Positions 15,201 to 21,545 of a DNA stretch of 21,715 nt are shown here, piece by piece (positions within the stretch are counted from its first letter, which is position 1; each line of letters opens with the position of its first letter). The notes beneath the pieces are model-generated. The model was not told the DNA's origin and searched no databases. It saw nothing but the letters and a program-made list of their open reading frames with translations. The stretch lies in the IMG/VR virus record IMGVR_UViG_3300025679_000112, positions 1 to 21,715 of that record; one strand, given 5' to 3'. Both the position numbers and the translations under genes were made by a program. Source of the DNA: a virus.

Positions 15201-16834
15201 GTGGTCACAAAGAGGCCAGTAGAAGCAAGCGGGAACAGTACCGTCTCTCCGGCGGTCGGAATCGCGGCAGACGCGACTGTTAGCGTGGCTGATCCATTCG
15301 TGGCCGAACCAACACCAACGATGCTGCCGCTGCCGTTCGGACCCGAACCGGCCAGCCAACCCGGACCAAGCGGGTTGTTCGAGTAAACGCTATTCGCCGC
15401 CAGAGGCCGGTAATTGGGCGTCTGGCTCGTTGTCGTGCCAGAGGCGTCTACGATGTTCCACGGCTTGGTGGGGTCAATGCTCTGATCGACGCCGATGGTG
15501 AACGAACCCCAATCGCCATTCGTTCCATTGCCGCCATCAATCACGTCCAGCCCCGGAAGCCCGACCAGCTCCGACATTCCGTGATCGTAGAGTGATCCAC
15601 GCGCGAATCCGCGCAGCCATGAAACTTCAGGCAGCGGGCCAGTCAGGCATGCGCCATTCGGGATGGTCAGCGTGACGTTTGCAGTGCTCTGGTATGTAAT
15701 CGCCGCTTCAATTGCAGCCGTGTCCAGATGCCCTAGCGTGAAGACTACATTCGACACGGTAAAAGGCGCTGGGGTTGATAGAGTCGCGGTCGCTCCGCTG
15801 ACTGCGGTAATCGTCGGCATGAAAGAGGTTTGGACGCCCGAAACGAACCCTGCAATGGCAACCGTCTTGCCAATGTCCGCGGATGTAAAGCTGCCGCTGG
15901 AACGGGTCAGAATGGCCGAGCCGCTCGTTGCACTGCCAGTATCGAGGGTCGCGTCGCATTGCGCTCCCCATTCCTTGACGGAGCGCTCGGTAGCCGACAC
16001 ATCGGTCCGGTTGTCGACAACCTTCACCCCGGAGGGGTTAGAAAAAGGCGTGTGACCTGCGCCGGGTTGGATCGTCACCGCTCCCTGCTGAGTCGCTGCC
16101 GCATTGATGGCGTTCTGGGCAGTGTATGTCGGGCTGGTCGCGTAAAAGTGATACAAGTCCTCGAATGCATCTTGAGAGTTGTTGGCGAATAGATCGTTTA
16201 CTTGCGTATCGCCACCCGTCGAGCTGGGCGGCGCAACTTCGACGTATTGAGATCCGTTCCACTTGTACCAGATCGTCGGCACCTTGGTTACATCCACCAG
16301 ACCTAGCGTCTGCGATCCGTGTACGCTGGCGATGATCGCCGTTGAGCCGCCCAACCTGTACCAGTCATTGTTCAGAATGATCGTATTCGGTTGCGGGTTC
16401 GCCAAGTTAGCGTCAATGGCTTCCTGTAGCCCCGCTGTCGCCGAGGTGAGATAGAAGGGAACCTGATGATGATTCAGCGGATGGATCGTTACCGAGCACG
16501 TGCTGTTTGTGGATGACACCGCCGTCGGTGTCACCGTTTCCGACAGGCTGGGGTTTCCATCGACGATTCTGATCGGCACCCCCGCCGTGAAGGCGGAAAA
16601 GAACGATGCTCCGCCCTGAACCCTGCAAGCCGTGGGAGCAAAGCTCGAATAGGTATCCCCGGCATAGCCTGGAACCTTCCACGTCCCATACTGTGAGGCG
16701 ATGATCTGGCCCTCTATATTCTGAGCGACCGCCCCTCGGCCTGACATCAGGAGGGCGGTCAGCACAAGGCTGGCCGCAGCCAGCAGAGGCCTTGCCGATC
16801 CCCCGCCCCAACGAATAAAAATGTCTCGGTTCAT
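12272..16834 (-). CDS. Giant exported spike-like protein with beta-helix features
   Basis: It encodes 1520 residues from the ATG at 16834 (MNRDIFIRWGGG); ATG at 16849 adds five residues and is also possible. A Sec signal has its hydrophobic core about 14-30 and cleavage near AVA/QN. Residues about 285-299 (VKEWGAQCDATLDTG) and 370-379 (DTAAIEAAIT) resemble the two halves of the pectate-lyase-type tailspike motif (GAxGDGxxDDTxAI), split by an about 70-residue beta module. A second similar module (NGSATLTVASAAIP) occurs further on. Beta-rich Gly/Asn/Thr sequence fills the rest. Near the end are a fibronectin-like SYECTGVDSQGNTIGG stretch and a cysteine-bearing tail (SLYTNTSNSPDTLYVCKSG). It may bind or cleave surface polysaccharide. 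No catalytic residues were identified. Confidence 0.75.
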   Translation of the reverse strand: MNRDIFIRWGGGSARPLLAAASLVLTALLMSGRGAVAQNIEGQIIASQYGTWKVPGYAGDTYSSFAPTACRVQGGASFFSAFTAGVPIRIVDGNPSLSETVTPTAVSSTNSTCSVTIHPLNHHQVPFYLTSATAGLQEAIDANLANPQPNTIILNNDWYRLGGSTAIIASVHGSQTLGLVDVTKVPTIWYKWNGSQYVEVAPPSSTGGDTQVNDLFANNSQDAFEDLYHFYATSPTYTAQNAINAAATQQGAVTIQPGAGHTPFSNPSGVKVVDNRTDVSATERSVKEWGAQCDATLDTGSATSGSAILTRSSGSFTSADIGKTVAIAGFVSGVQTSFMPTITAVSGATATLSTPAPFTVSNVVFTLGHLDTAAIEAAITYQSTANVTLTIPNGACLTGPLPEVSWLRGFARGSLYDHGMSELVGLPGLDVIDGGNGTNGDWGSFTIGVDQSIDPTKPWNIVDASGTTTSQTPNYRPLAANSVYSNNPLGPGWLAGSGPNGSGSIVGVGSATNGSATLTVASAAIPTAGETVLFPLASTGLFVTTVSSVSGSAVTLAANFPGTTAAQEEFFAGSSAQNIQTEITSGQTMPFTITLANSIDPTPVGESNVAPYGLVEIGDEEFAYIGYSKVSPYTITLTARAQNGTTAADHAVNSVIVPLNPFQPTYPWPVTPTINSGATTPANASYYPAFNVGNCGICTPLANGADSGSQAFYQARVHDISILPWGATSTDPDAGIYLVQPPYATRFQNINITFTNSGFVEGMPSVNNHPWIAGGISGDGNSYSGISIHSFGSGMAWATVYGGDTSYRDFDLYTDGGSGFNLFSTYDDQTGALASLGESAANFINIYHEPGGTVYPGTGTAGTTGPMGEWDCTNCTWTSPHIEPNGEIVLSGIRQHIVGGGLGTDFYDVAKPVIVYGADNIFDDVAAMWNGSALTNVYGQGSPIFWGPGNVAYGPRGSEGSPQQQIGYGCGKQPTLGQTNETFNTGNLTAPYVNSTSGLICPDEFNTDSSWASNPFSAWTFDATAPISQGYTSCAVGTASGCQSPYFTPPARITIGSGQRLAAGKYIETVEVKGSLSSNTVQVEAFGAGTGTNTNAVPVTNAWTTYSFPVDFTGAAAGAYLTIQVNDATSADTVEIGYVDFAPVWQQLSLPTPGCNSSPVLGIANSSWTCPQTGWGTVLGGPQGASDTTATLASSPAAYSPAGCFYIDSEAECYTGISGDTLTGLSRGMYHTTAASHASGAVVTSLTVALGNSSDVPGLVVAGNYGAGVGVLGINNGTPSTHSSINKLVINSGGNETDVLNDGSIQQANLSATNHLTTLDVGGDIHQPIAHSDRVLKSDEPNTVLQPYSFLNFAGPVNITTPATYGAPSLFVQPGTGSTTYSYECTGVDSQGNTIGGTVATITNGSATLSNPSNYVQVTCPYEPGAVTTNIWRTVGGPDQGLILTGTTQPVGGFDFGGAATGGSPPGTTSIPEACIGTACWSSGASAPSGSCNSGSLYTNTSNSPDTLYVCKSGAWAGVM

Positions 16835-16845
16835 TTTCTTTTCTA

Positions 16846-16962
16846 TCATGCGAATGACAATAAACGATCCTTGGTTTTTCTCACCACTACGCCGGTCGCC
16901 CGGCTCAAGCGCTTCCAGCACTCCGGCAGTCGCGGGGCGGCGGAACGCTGCAGCAGCCGCAT
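16846..16962 (-). CDS. Possible 38-residue basic peptide before the spike gene
   Basis: In the 214-bp gap before the spike gene there is a frame from the ATG at 16962 (MRLLQRSAAPRLPECWKRLS) whose TGA overlaps the ATG at 16849 as ATGA. It is Arg-rich and has no clear ribosome-binding site. The overlap could be chance. If real, it would favour 16849 as the spike start. The remainder of the gap shows no gene. Confidence 0.2.
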   Translation of the reverse strand: MRLLQRSAAPRLPECWKRLSRATGVVVRKTKDRLLSFA

Positions 16963-17048
16963 CGGCTGATCTGCTGACTCGAAGATTGTCGCCTGGCTTC
17001 TCTCTGCCACGGATGGCGCAAATGTCAGCCAGGGTATGTCGCTATATC

Positions 17049-18584
17049 TCAGTTGTGATGAAGATGACAGTAGATGGTCGGGGTGGAACTGGTGGCAGAA
17101 TTGGCTTCGATCTCGGTCCAATAGTATGAAAAGCCGGTTGTCGTGAGCGTCCCCGTCAGACTGAAAGCCGCGGTATAGCTATTGCCGGTATTCACCGTGC
17201 AGAATGGATAATAGGTCGTATCCGGCATTGCCGCGAGGCTTGGCGTGGTGTTTCCGCCCGAGGTGAAGGTCACCGTTCCCGAGCAGTTGTCGAGATTGGA
17301 GCCGTTGGTGATCGTGCACCCCGTGAAGGTAAAGTAATCATCGGTCCCCGTGTTACTTCCATCCGCCGCCGCTGTCACCTGACCCTTTGCGTTTACCGTG
17401 ACCTTCGCATTGGTGTAAACACCGGCAACTACTCCCGAGGGTGCTAAGTCGATATTGGTGCTAGCTCCCATCGCGTCCGCCAGCGTGAATGTCGATGCGA
17501 AGTTTTCCGCCGGCTCCTGTGGCTCAGCCACGCCTCCGGACTGCAGCGTCTGATATTTCAATAGGAGGCCGCTGATCGCGCTGGCCGGAATCGTCGCACT
17601 GTCCACATAGGCGTTTCCGTTCCCAACCAGAAGGTGATTGAGCGGGGCCGCACCGTCATACAGGTAACCGCCACTCGCGTTGATCTCCCCATTCTCCACA
17701 TCCACCGGCCATGACGGAGTGGATGTTCCCACGCCTAGGGCTGCCACCCCCGTCAAGTTGTAGCCGCTCATGTTGAGCGAACCGGCAATCGACTGCGGTC
17801 CATGGTTCAACGGCTGCGCCAGAATCGGCTGCGGATAGATCACCGTTCCATTCCACAGCGGCGCTCCCTGCGAGATGTTTACGGTTCCGTTGGTTCCGCC
17901 GTTGAATTGCCAGGCCTGAGGCCAGCCGGGATAGGCATTTCCATTCGCCGAAGTCAGAGAAACGTTATAGCCGGAGTAAGGAATGATCGTATCGTTGAAT
18001 GCGATCGAGCACACCGACGTATTGCCGGCCGGAGGAGCTGTCCCGCCTGTGAGTCCCGCTGCCTGACGGAATGGTTGCCCACTGCCAATTGTCTCTCCTT
18101 GCAGCTCTTCCCCGCCGGGAGTGTTCCCGATGTAGACCTTGATGCCCACTGCGTTCGGCGGAAAATCAGAGGGAGCGGAAATCGTCAGCGTGCCCGGACC
18201 GGTCAGTTGGATTTGCTGCTCGGGGGAGGGAAGCGTCTCTTGGCTTCCATCGTAGTAAGTTATCTCAACATAGTAAGTGCCACCCGGCAATGTTCCCGAG
18301 CCATACCCAATCACCGGGGCGGAGATCTCCAGGGGATCCGGCAACCCGGTCACCGAGCCGTCGACGGTCGTGTAGCAGTTGACGGTCAAGGGAACCACGG
18401 CGCCGCTCCCGGCGATGAGCCCTGCTTGGGCGAGATCGAAACTTAGGGTGGCGTTTGTAACCGGCAGGCCACTTGGACCTTGCAGGCGCCCTGTCACCGT
18501 GCCTGCATAGGCAATCCACGCGGTTCCAGTCACCGCCAGCACCAATGCACGCGTCAAACTCCGCAAAACGGAAGACATGTTCAT
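17049..18584 (-). CDS. Exported tail-fibre-like protein
   Basis: It encodes 511 residues. A signal peptide spans about 1-27 (hydrophobic core 11-26, AYA/G cleavage). Residues 28-70 contain GTVTGRLQGPSGLPVTNATL. A fibronectin-type or similar beta module lies at about 98-155 (GGTYYVEITYYDGSQETLPS). Fibre-type motifs follow: SLNMSGYNLTGVAALGVGTS (269-288), GGYLYDGAAPLNHLLVGNGN (305-324) and VYTNAKVTVNAKGQVTAAAD (389-408). These last resemble phage side-fibre repeats. The C-terminus has three cysteines and ends HLHHN. The ATG at 18584 overlaps the preceding TGA (ATGA). Its neighbour is the giant spike, so the pair probably forms an adhesin module; the signal peptide is unexpected for a virion fibre. 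Confidence 0.75.
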   Translation of the reverse strand: MNMSSVLRSLTRALVLAVTGTAWIAYAGTVTGRLQGPSGLPVTNATLSFDLAQAGLIAGSGAVVPLTVNCYTTVDGSVTGLPDPLEISAPVIGYGSGTLPGGTYYVEITYYDGSQETLPSPEQQIQLTGPGTLTISAPSDFPPNAVGIKVYIGNTPGGEELQGETIGSGQPFRQAAGLTGGTAPPAGNTSVCSIAFNDTIIPYSGYNVSLTSANGNAYPGWPQAWQFNGGTNGTVNISQGAPLWNGTVIYPQPILAQPLNHGPQSIAGSLNMSGYNLTGVAALGVGTSTPSWPVDVENGEINASGGYLYDGAAPLNHLLVGNGNAYVDSATIPASAISGLLLKYQTLQSGGVAEPQEPAENFASTFTLADAMGASTNIDLAPSGVVAGVYTNAKVTVNAKGQVTAAADGSNTGTDDYFTFTGCTITNGSNLDNCSGTVTFTSGGNTTPSLAAMPDTTYYPFCTVNTGNSYTAAFSLTGTLTTTGFSYYWTEIEANSATSSTPTIYCHLHHN

Positions 18585-18829
18585 CGACGAGGTCTCAGGG
18601 GAGCGCTCTGCCTATCCCGCTGGTCAGGAATCGGGCGATCATCGGCGTCCGCATGGCACTTGCCATCCAACAGTGGATTGCGTGCGTCGTATGCGTGGTA
18701 ATGCGTGAAGGCCGGGCAAACCCCAAAACCATCGTCGCGCAACCTTGGCGAGGGTGCCGGTTTTACCTCCGGATGAGGCCGGCTCTGCGCTGGTCCTGCC
18801 AAAAGAGCAATGGCTAGCAAAAACGTCAC
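18581..18829 (-). CDS. Small exported protein before the fibre gene
   Basis: It encodes 82 residues from a GTG at 18829. GGGAGG lies 5 bases upstream; an ATG at 18833 opens another frame and sits too close to the site. A short signal peptide (core 2-13, likely cleavage AQS/R) is followed by a Pro/Arg/Asp-rich mature part with two cysteines at about 38 and 58 that could pair. The stop overlaps the fibre start as ATGA, suggesting coupling. No family is recognised. A role with the exported fibre, for example as a partner or chaperone, is only a guess from linkage. Confidence 0.55.
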   Translation of the reverse strand: MTFLLAIALLAGPAQSRPHPEVKPAPSPRLRDDGFGVCPAFTHYHAYDARNPLLDGKCHADADDRPIPDQRDRQSAPLRPRR

Positions 18830-18891
18830 TCATGCCTCCCGTGTGCAGCGTGGATCATCTGAACTGCTGAGGTGTGTGTGGGGCCTGACAC

Positions 18892-19161
18892 TCAGCTCTG
18901 CTGTAGCGGCTGGCTTCCATCGTGAAGCGCGGCCTGAGCTGCTGCATCCACTGTGCGGGTGAAGCCTGCAAGCTTCACCGTCCAGGGTGCGTGCTTCACA
19001 TCGATGGTCAGAATCTGGCGCGCGGGCGTGTAGTTGTAGCCGATCGTCGCGCCCAGCTTCTTCACCATCCCGGAATTGCCCCTCGCCTTCAGCCCATGGC
19101 TCAATAGGTTTGCCTGCAATCCCGCAAACTCGGCAGGCGTCACTCCGGTGTAAGTGAGCAT
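18892..19161 (-). CDS. Hypothetical 89-residue protein
   Basis: It is preceded by a strong GGAGGG site 7 bases before the ATG at 19161. The product is small, basic and alpha/beta-looking: a helix (about 8-24, PAEFAGLQANLLSHGLKA), then strands around YNYTPARQILTIDVKHAPW, then a helix at about 68-82. It has no signal peptide, cysteine or membrane span. No family is recognised. It lies between the 95-residue gene and the small exported gene on the same strand. A longer overlapping frame at 18830-19315 is Arg/His/Cys-rich shadow sequence and was not chosen. Confidence 0.68.
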   Translation of the reverse strand: MLTYTGVTPAEFAGLQANLLSHGLKARGNSGMVKKLGATIGYNYTPARQILTIDVKHAPWTVKLAGFTRTVDAAAQAALHDGSQPLQQS

Positions 19162-19182
19162 TTTGGTCCCTCCTGCATAGGT

Positions 19183-19470
19183 CTAAAAGCCGCCGCCGCC
19201 GCGCACCAGCTGCATGTTGCACGAGACAGTTTCTCCATAGCGGTTTCGGCGATAGACCTTCATCCAGGTTCGCGCCTGATTGTAGGTGGCAATCCGGCGG
19301 TGCTTTCCCAGCCATCTCAGCTCGCCGTCTCTCACCATCTGTTCAACCTTCAGGCGCGAATAGTGCCGGTGGCGCCGTGTCGCGCACGCGTACTCGATTC
19401 CAACCGTGAAATTCTGAGCATCCTCTTCCGTAAGAATGCATATCCTGTTATGCGGCTTTGCTGTGTTCAC
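19183..19470 (-). CDS. Hypothetical basic 95-residue protein
   Basis: It encodes 95 residues from a GTG at 19470, with GGGAT about 6 bases upstream, a modest site. The protein is strongly basic and aromatic (CATRRHRHYSRLKVEQMVRD, then KHRRIATYNQARTWMKVYRR), which would suit nucleic-acid binding. YSRLKVEQMVRDGELRWLG has the spacing of a short helix-turn-helix or excisionase-type DNA-reading segment, though I cannot confirm it. It is the first gene after the sigma factor across a 184-bp gap (19471-19654) that contains a ccggtgaccgg palindrome and no other supported gene. It could be an auxiliary regulator; this is inference. Confidence 0.62.
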   Translation of the reverse strand: MNTAKPHNRICILTEEDAQNFTVGIEYACATRRHRHYSRLKVEQMVRDGELRWLGKHRRIATYNQARTWMKVYRRNRYGETVSCNMQLVRGGGGF

Positions 19471-19654
19471 AGTTATCCCGTAAGAGGTTTGGGCCGGTGA
19501 CCGGTGGCGTGGATTGATGCTGCGCTACGCTCGCAGAGAAAGCTGATTGTCTGGTACAGCGCGGGCGGCTGTGCGCGATGGAATCGCCGCGGGCAACATG
19601 TCACTCCTAGGGGAGAATGGAGTGAGCTGTTGCGGCAGCCGCCTTTCGGATGCG

Positions 19655-20248
19655 CTAGTTTTTAGATTCGGCTCGCGGCGGAAAGCTTGATCTCTCCGTC
19701 AGTTTTTGACGCAGTTGTTTCTTAGCGTGGTGTAGGCGGCTCTTGACGGAAGCCAGCGTCATCCCTAAACGGTCGGCGATTTCCTGATCCGGTAGATCGT
19801 CCAAATAGGCCATCTCCAGAATTGCTCTCTGTTTCGGCGTGAGCTCCTGCAACAGCTTCTCTAAGTCGAACCGTGCAGGGGCTGCTCTGAGCTGCCTATC
19901 TTCCGTTACGAAGATGCATTGGTCGAGTAGTTCATCGGCAATGTCGTCCGCGTCTAGTTGGAGCAGTTGTGAGGCTCCGTTTGTTACCTGCCGGTTGCGG
20001 CGTAAGGTCATCAGGCATTGGTTCATTGCAATACGCGTTATCCAGGTGCGAAAATTCGAGTTGCCCTGAAAGCTCTTCAGGCGTGTGAACGCCAGCATGA
20101 AGGTGTCCTGGCAGAGATCGTCCAGATCATTGGTGCGGAGAATCGTCCGCCCCGCTGCTTTTACGTAGGGAAGGTGCTTCTTATACAAGGCGGTGAATGC
20201 ATCTTGGCTGCCGTTGCGCGCAGCCGCAATTAAGGTCGCTTCATCCAT
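19655..20248 (-). CDS. ECF-type RNA polymerase sigma-70 factor
   Basis: It encodes 197 residues and should direct host RNA polymerase to a specific promoter set. Region 2 lies at about 14-85: FTALYKKHLPYVKAAGRTIL, DLDDLCQDTFMLAFTRLKSF and FRTWITRIAMNQCLMTLRRN are typical of the family. Region 4 lies at about 133-185, with ELTPKQRAILEMAYLDDLPD and an EIADRLGMTLASVKSRLHHA helix-turn-helix. There is no region 1.1 or region 3, as expected for ECF factors. AGGAG lies about 9 bases before the ATG at 20248. No anti-sigma gene with a membrane span or zinc motif is adjacent. It sits between replication-type and structural genes, so it may switch on the late genes. An uptake from the host is also possible. 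Confidence 0.9.
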   Translation of the reverse strand: MDEATLIAAARNGSQDAFTALYKKHLPYVKAAGRTILRTNDLDDLCQDTFMLAFTRLKSFQGNSNFRTWITRIAMNQCLMTLRRNRQVTNGASQLLQLDADDIADELLDQCIFVTEDRQLRAAPARFDLEKLLQELTPKQRAILEMAYLDDLPDQEIADRLGMTLASVKSRLHHAKKQLRQKLTERSSFPPRAESKN

Positions 20249-20409
20249 TGAGGGAGACTCCTATGAAGTGGGCATCCGCTCTGCTCCTTTCCGGGTTCCA
20301 ATTGCGTTGTGGAATGCGCCGGCGTCAATCCGCCGCCATGCGGCCTTATCACTGTCCCGAAGAGGGAGGAGAAGGCCCGAAACAGCATTCCCCCGCCATA
20401 CCAGGAGTG

Positions 20410-20760
20410 CTATGCCGTCAAGCGCGCGCGCAGTCGCTGCGCCAGCTGCTGCTCGAGCTTCTTCTCCATCCGCCGCCGGTCCCAACCCGCGCGTGCTGCA
20501 TCGAGAGCCTCGCGGAGCCACACAGCATTGACCCCAGCCGCCATGGAGACTACCCAGTCATAGTGCTCCCGGTACTCCGGCTCCGTCGGGTAGAGAAAAC
20601 GCGCAGCGCCCGCCTGTGCCTGCTCATCCAGGCTCAGATAGTCCTCGATCGCCGCCACCAGAATTCCGCAGCCCAAGTTGCGCTTTGGCGGCCGGAATAG
20701 GCTGGAGAGTGCTCCGCTGCTTGATAGTGCCTGCTGCCCGATGTGCAAGGTTGTCTTCAC
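20410..20760 (-). CDS. Hypothetical 116-residue protein
   Basis: The GTG at 20760 is chosen as start because GGAGG lies 5 bases upstream (GGAGGAAATAGTG). The in-frame ATG at 20772, which contains the first part of that site, has no site of its own, and a frame extending to 20886 overlaps the upstream gene. The product has a small Gly/Cys segment (KRNLGCGILVAAIEDYLSLD) and then helices, ending with a coiled, Arg/Gln-rich helix (RRRMEKKLEQQLAQRLRARL). No family is recognised. It follows the helicase-loader-like gene by 38 bases and precedes the sigma gene by a 161-bp spacer that holds only weak short frames. Confidence 0.65.
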   Translation of the reverse strand: MKTTLHIGQQALSSSGALSSLFRPPKRNLGCGILVAAIEDYLSLDEQAQAGAARFLYPTEPEYREHYDWVVSMAAGVNAVWLREALDAARAGWDRRRMEKKLEQQLAQRLRARLTA

Positions 20761-20798
20761 TATTTCCTCCATGGTCTGGTTCGCCGTTTTGTTCCGCT

Positions 20799-21464
20799 TT
20801 ACCGCAACGCTTGCCGGTAGCAGCGCGTCCATTGCCGTTCGATCCGTTCCGCTCGCCCCGCCGGATCGCCCCCCGGCTCCTCCCATCCCTTCAGCCGCGG
20901 ATGCTGGCTTACATAGAGCAGACCGTGCTTTACCGAGCCATTTCCCAGCGCACCAAGGACCCGTTGGATCCTCGGCGGCATCGCCGGAGCCTCCCGCGCT
21001 GGCGCGGCCGCTGCCAGATTCCGCCGGCCCGTGCTATCCACCGTGATAGTGACCGCGCCGCTCTGCCGCCGCCCGCTTATTCCGTGTGCTTCCAGATAAC
21101 CGAGTACCCAATCCAGCGCCTCCTGCGCCTCCTGATGTTCGGAATATCCGGCTAACTCCCGTATCTCCCCGGGTCCCGGCCAGAAGATGCAGTTCCTTTC
21201 CGCCAGTGCATACGCGCCTGCTAATGCTGCAGGATCGATATCATCGAGGTTTCTCGCATGCGCCATCGTTACCGCGGGATTGCCATCCTTCTCCATGGCT
21301 GTCCGTAATTCACGCACCGCTCGCGCGATCGCGCGCCTCAACTCGGCCCGTGCTTCGGCCTTCGCCTGGCTGCATCCTTCTTCGCCCGCGGCCTCCGCCT
21401 CCGCGCGACGGCGTGCAGCGTCGGCGAAGATACTTTCGTAGATGTCGCCGGCGCTAGCTCTCAT
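20799..21464 (-). CDS. Replication-accessory type protein (helicase-loader-like motif)
   Basis: It encodes 221 residues. Residues 1-60 are a charged helical region (AEAEAAGEEGCSQAKAEARA). Residues 71-106 contain NLDDIDPAALAGAYALAERN and FWPGPGEIRELAG. This resembles the D-L-x-D-[IV]...FxPxxxEIRxLA pattern of phage replication accessory proteins, including helicase-loader families. A likely disordered linker (about 130-165, Arg/Ala/Pro) precedes a basic C-terminal part ending QWTRCYRQALR. A related pattern is present in the gene upstream. GAAGAG lies 8 bases before the ATG at 21464, and the start overlaps the end of a tiny frame. The function is inferred from one motif, so it remains tentative. 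Confidence 0.55.
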   Translation of the reverse strand: MRASAGDIYESIFADAARRRAEAEAAGEEGCSQAKAEARAELRRAIARAVRELRTAMEKDGNPAVTMAHARNLDDIDPAALAGAYALAERNCIFWPGPGEIRELAGYSEHQEAQEALDWVLGYLEAHGISGRRQSGAVTITVDSTGRRNLAAAAPAREAPAMPPRIQRVLGALGNGSVKHGLLYVSQHPRLKGWEEPGGDPAGRAERIERQWTRCYRQALR

Positions 21465-21543
21465 GAGTCACTCTTCGATCGCCATTGGAGCTCTCACTCG
21501 GGTGCATTCCTTCTGCCGCGGACCCGCGCCGAGCCGCCAGCAT
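21454..21543 (-). CDS. Possible 29-residue frame between the two replication-type genes
   Basis: The ATG at 21543 follows the previous TAG as TAGTGATG and has GGAG 8 bases upstream. The frame ends at a TAG 11 bases inside the next gene. The peptide is MLAARRGSAAEGMHPSESSN followed by nine more residues. Coupling geometry is its only support, and the peptide has no recognisable feature. Confidence 0.2.
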   Translation of the reverse strand: MLAARRGSAAEGMHPSESSNGDRRVTHES

Positions 21544-21545
21544 CA

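Noticed and set aside
14468-15283. 271-residue plus-strand frame opposite the spike gene.
   Set aside because: Arg-rich antisense shadow with no recognisable domain or ribosome-binding site.
18830-19315. 161-residue minus frame overlapping two small genes.
   Set aside because: Arg/His/Cys-rich shadow product; the 89- and 95-residue frames inside it have better ribosome-binding sites and normal composition.
20230-20388. 52-codon minus frame in the gap before the sigma gene, overlapping its start.
   Set aside because: Its candidate site is one base from the ATG, the composition looks random, and the sigma gene has its own good site.
20197-20700. Plus-strand frame with an internal start at 20263 preceded by GGGAGA and a signal-like MKWASALLLSG.
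   Set aside because: It runs opposite to all neighbours, overlaps the supported 116-residue gene and the sigma gene start, and becomes Arg/Pro/His-rich shadow sequence after about 15 residues.
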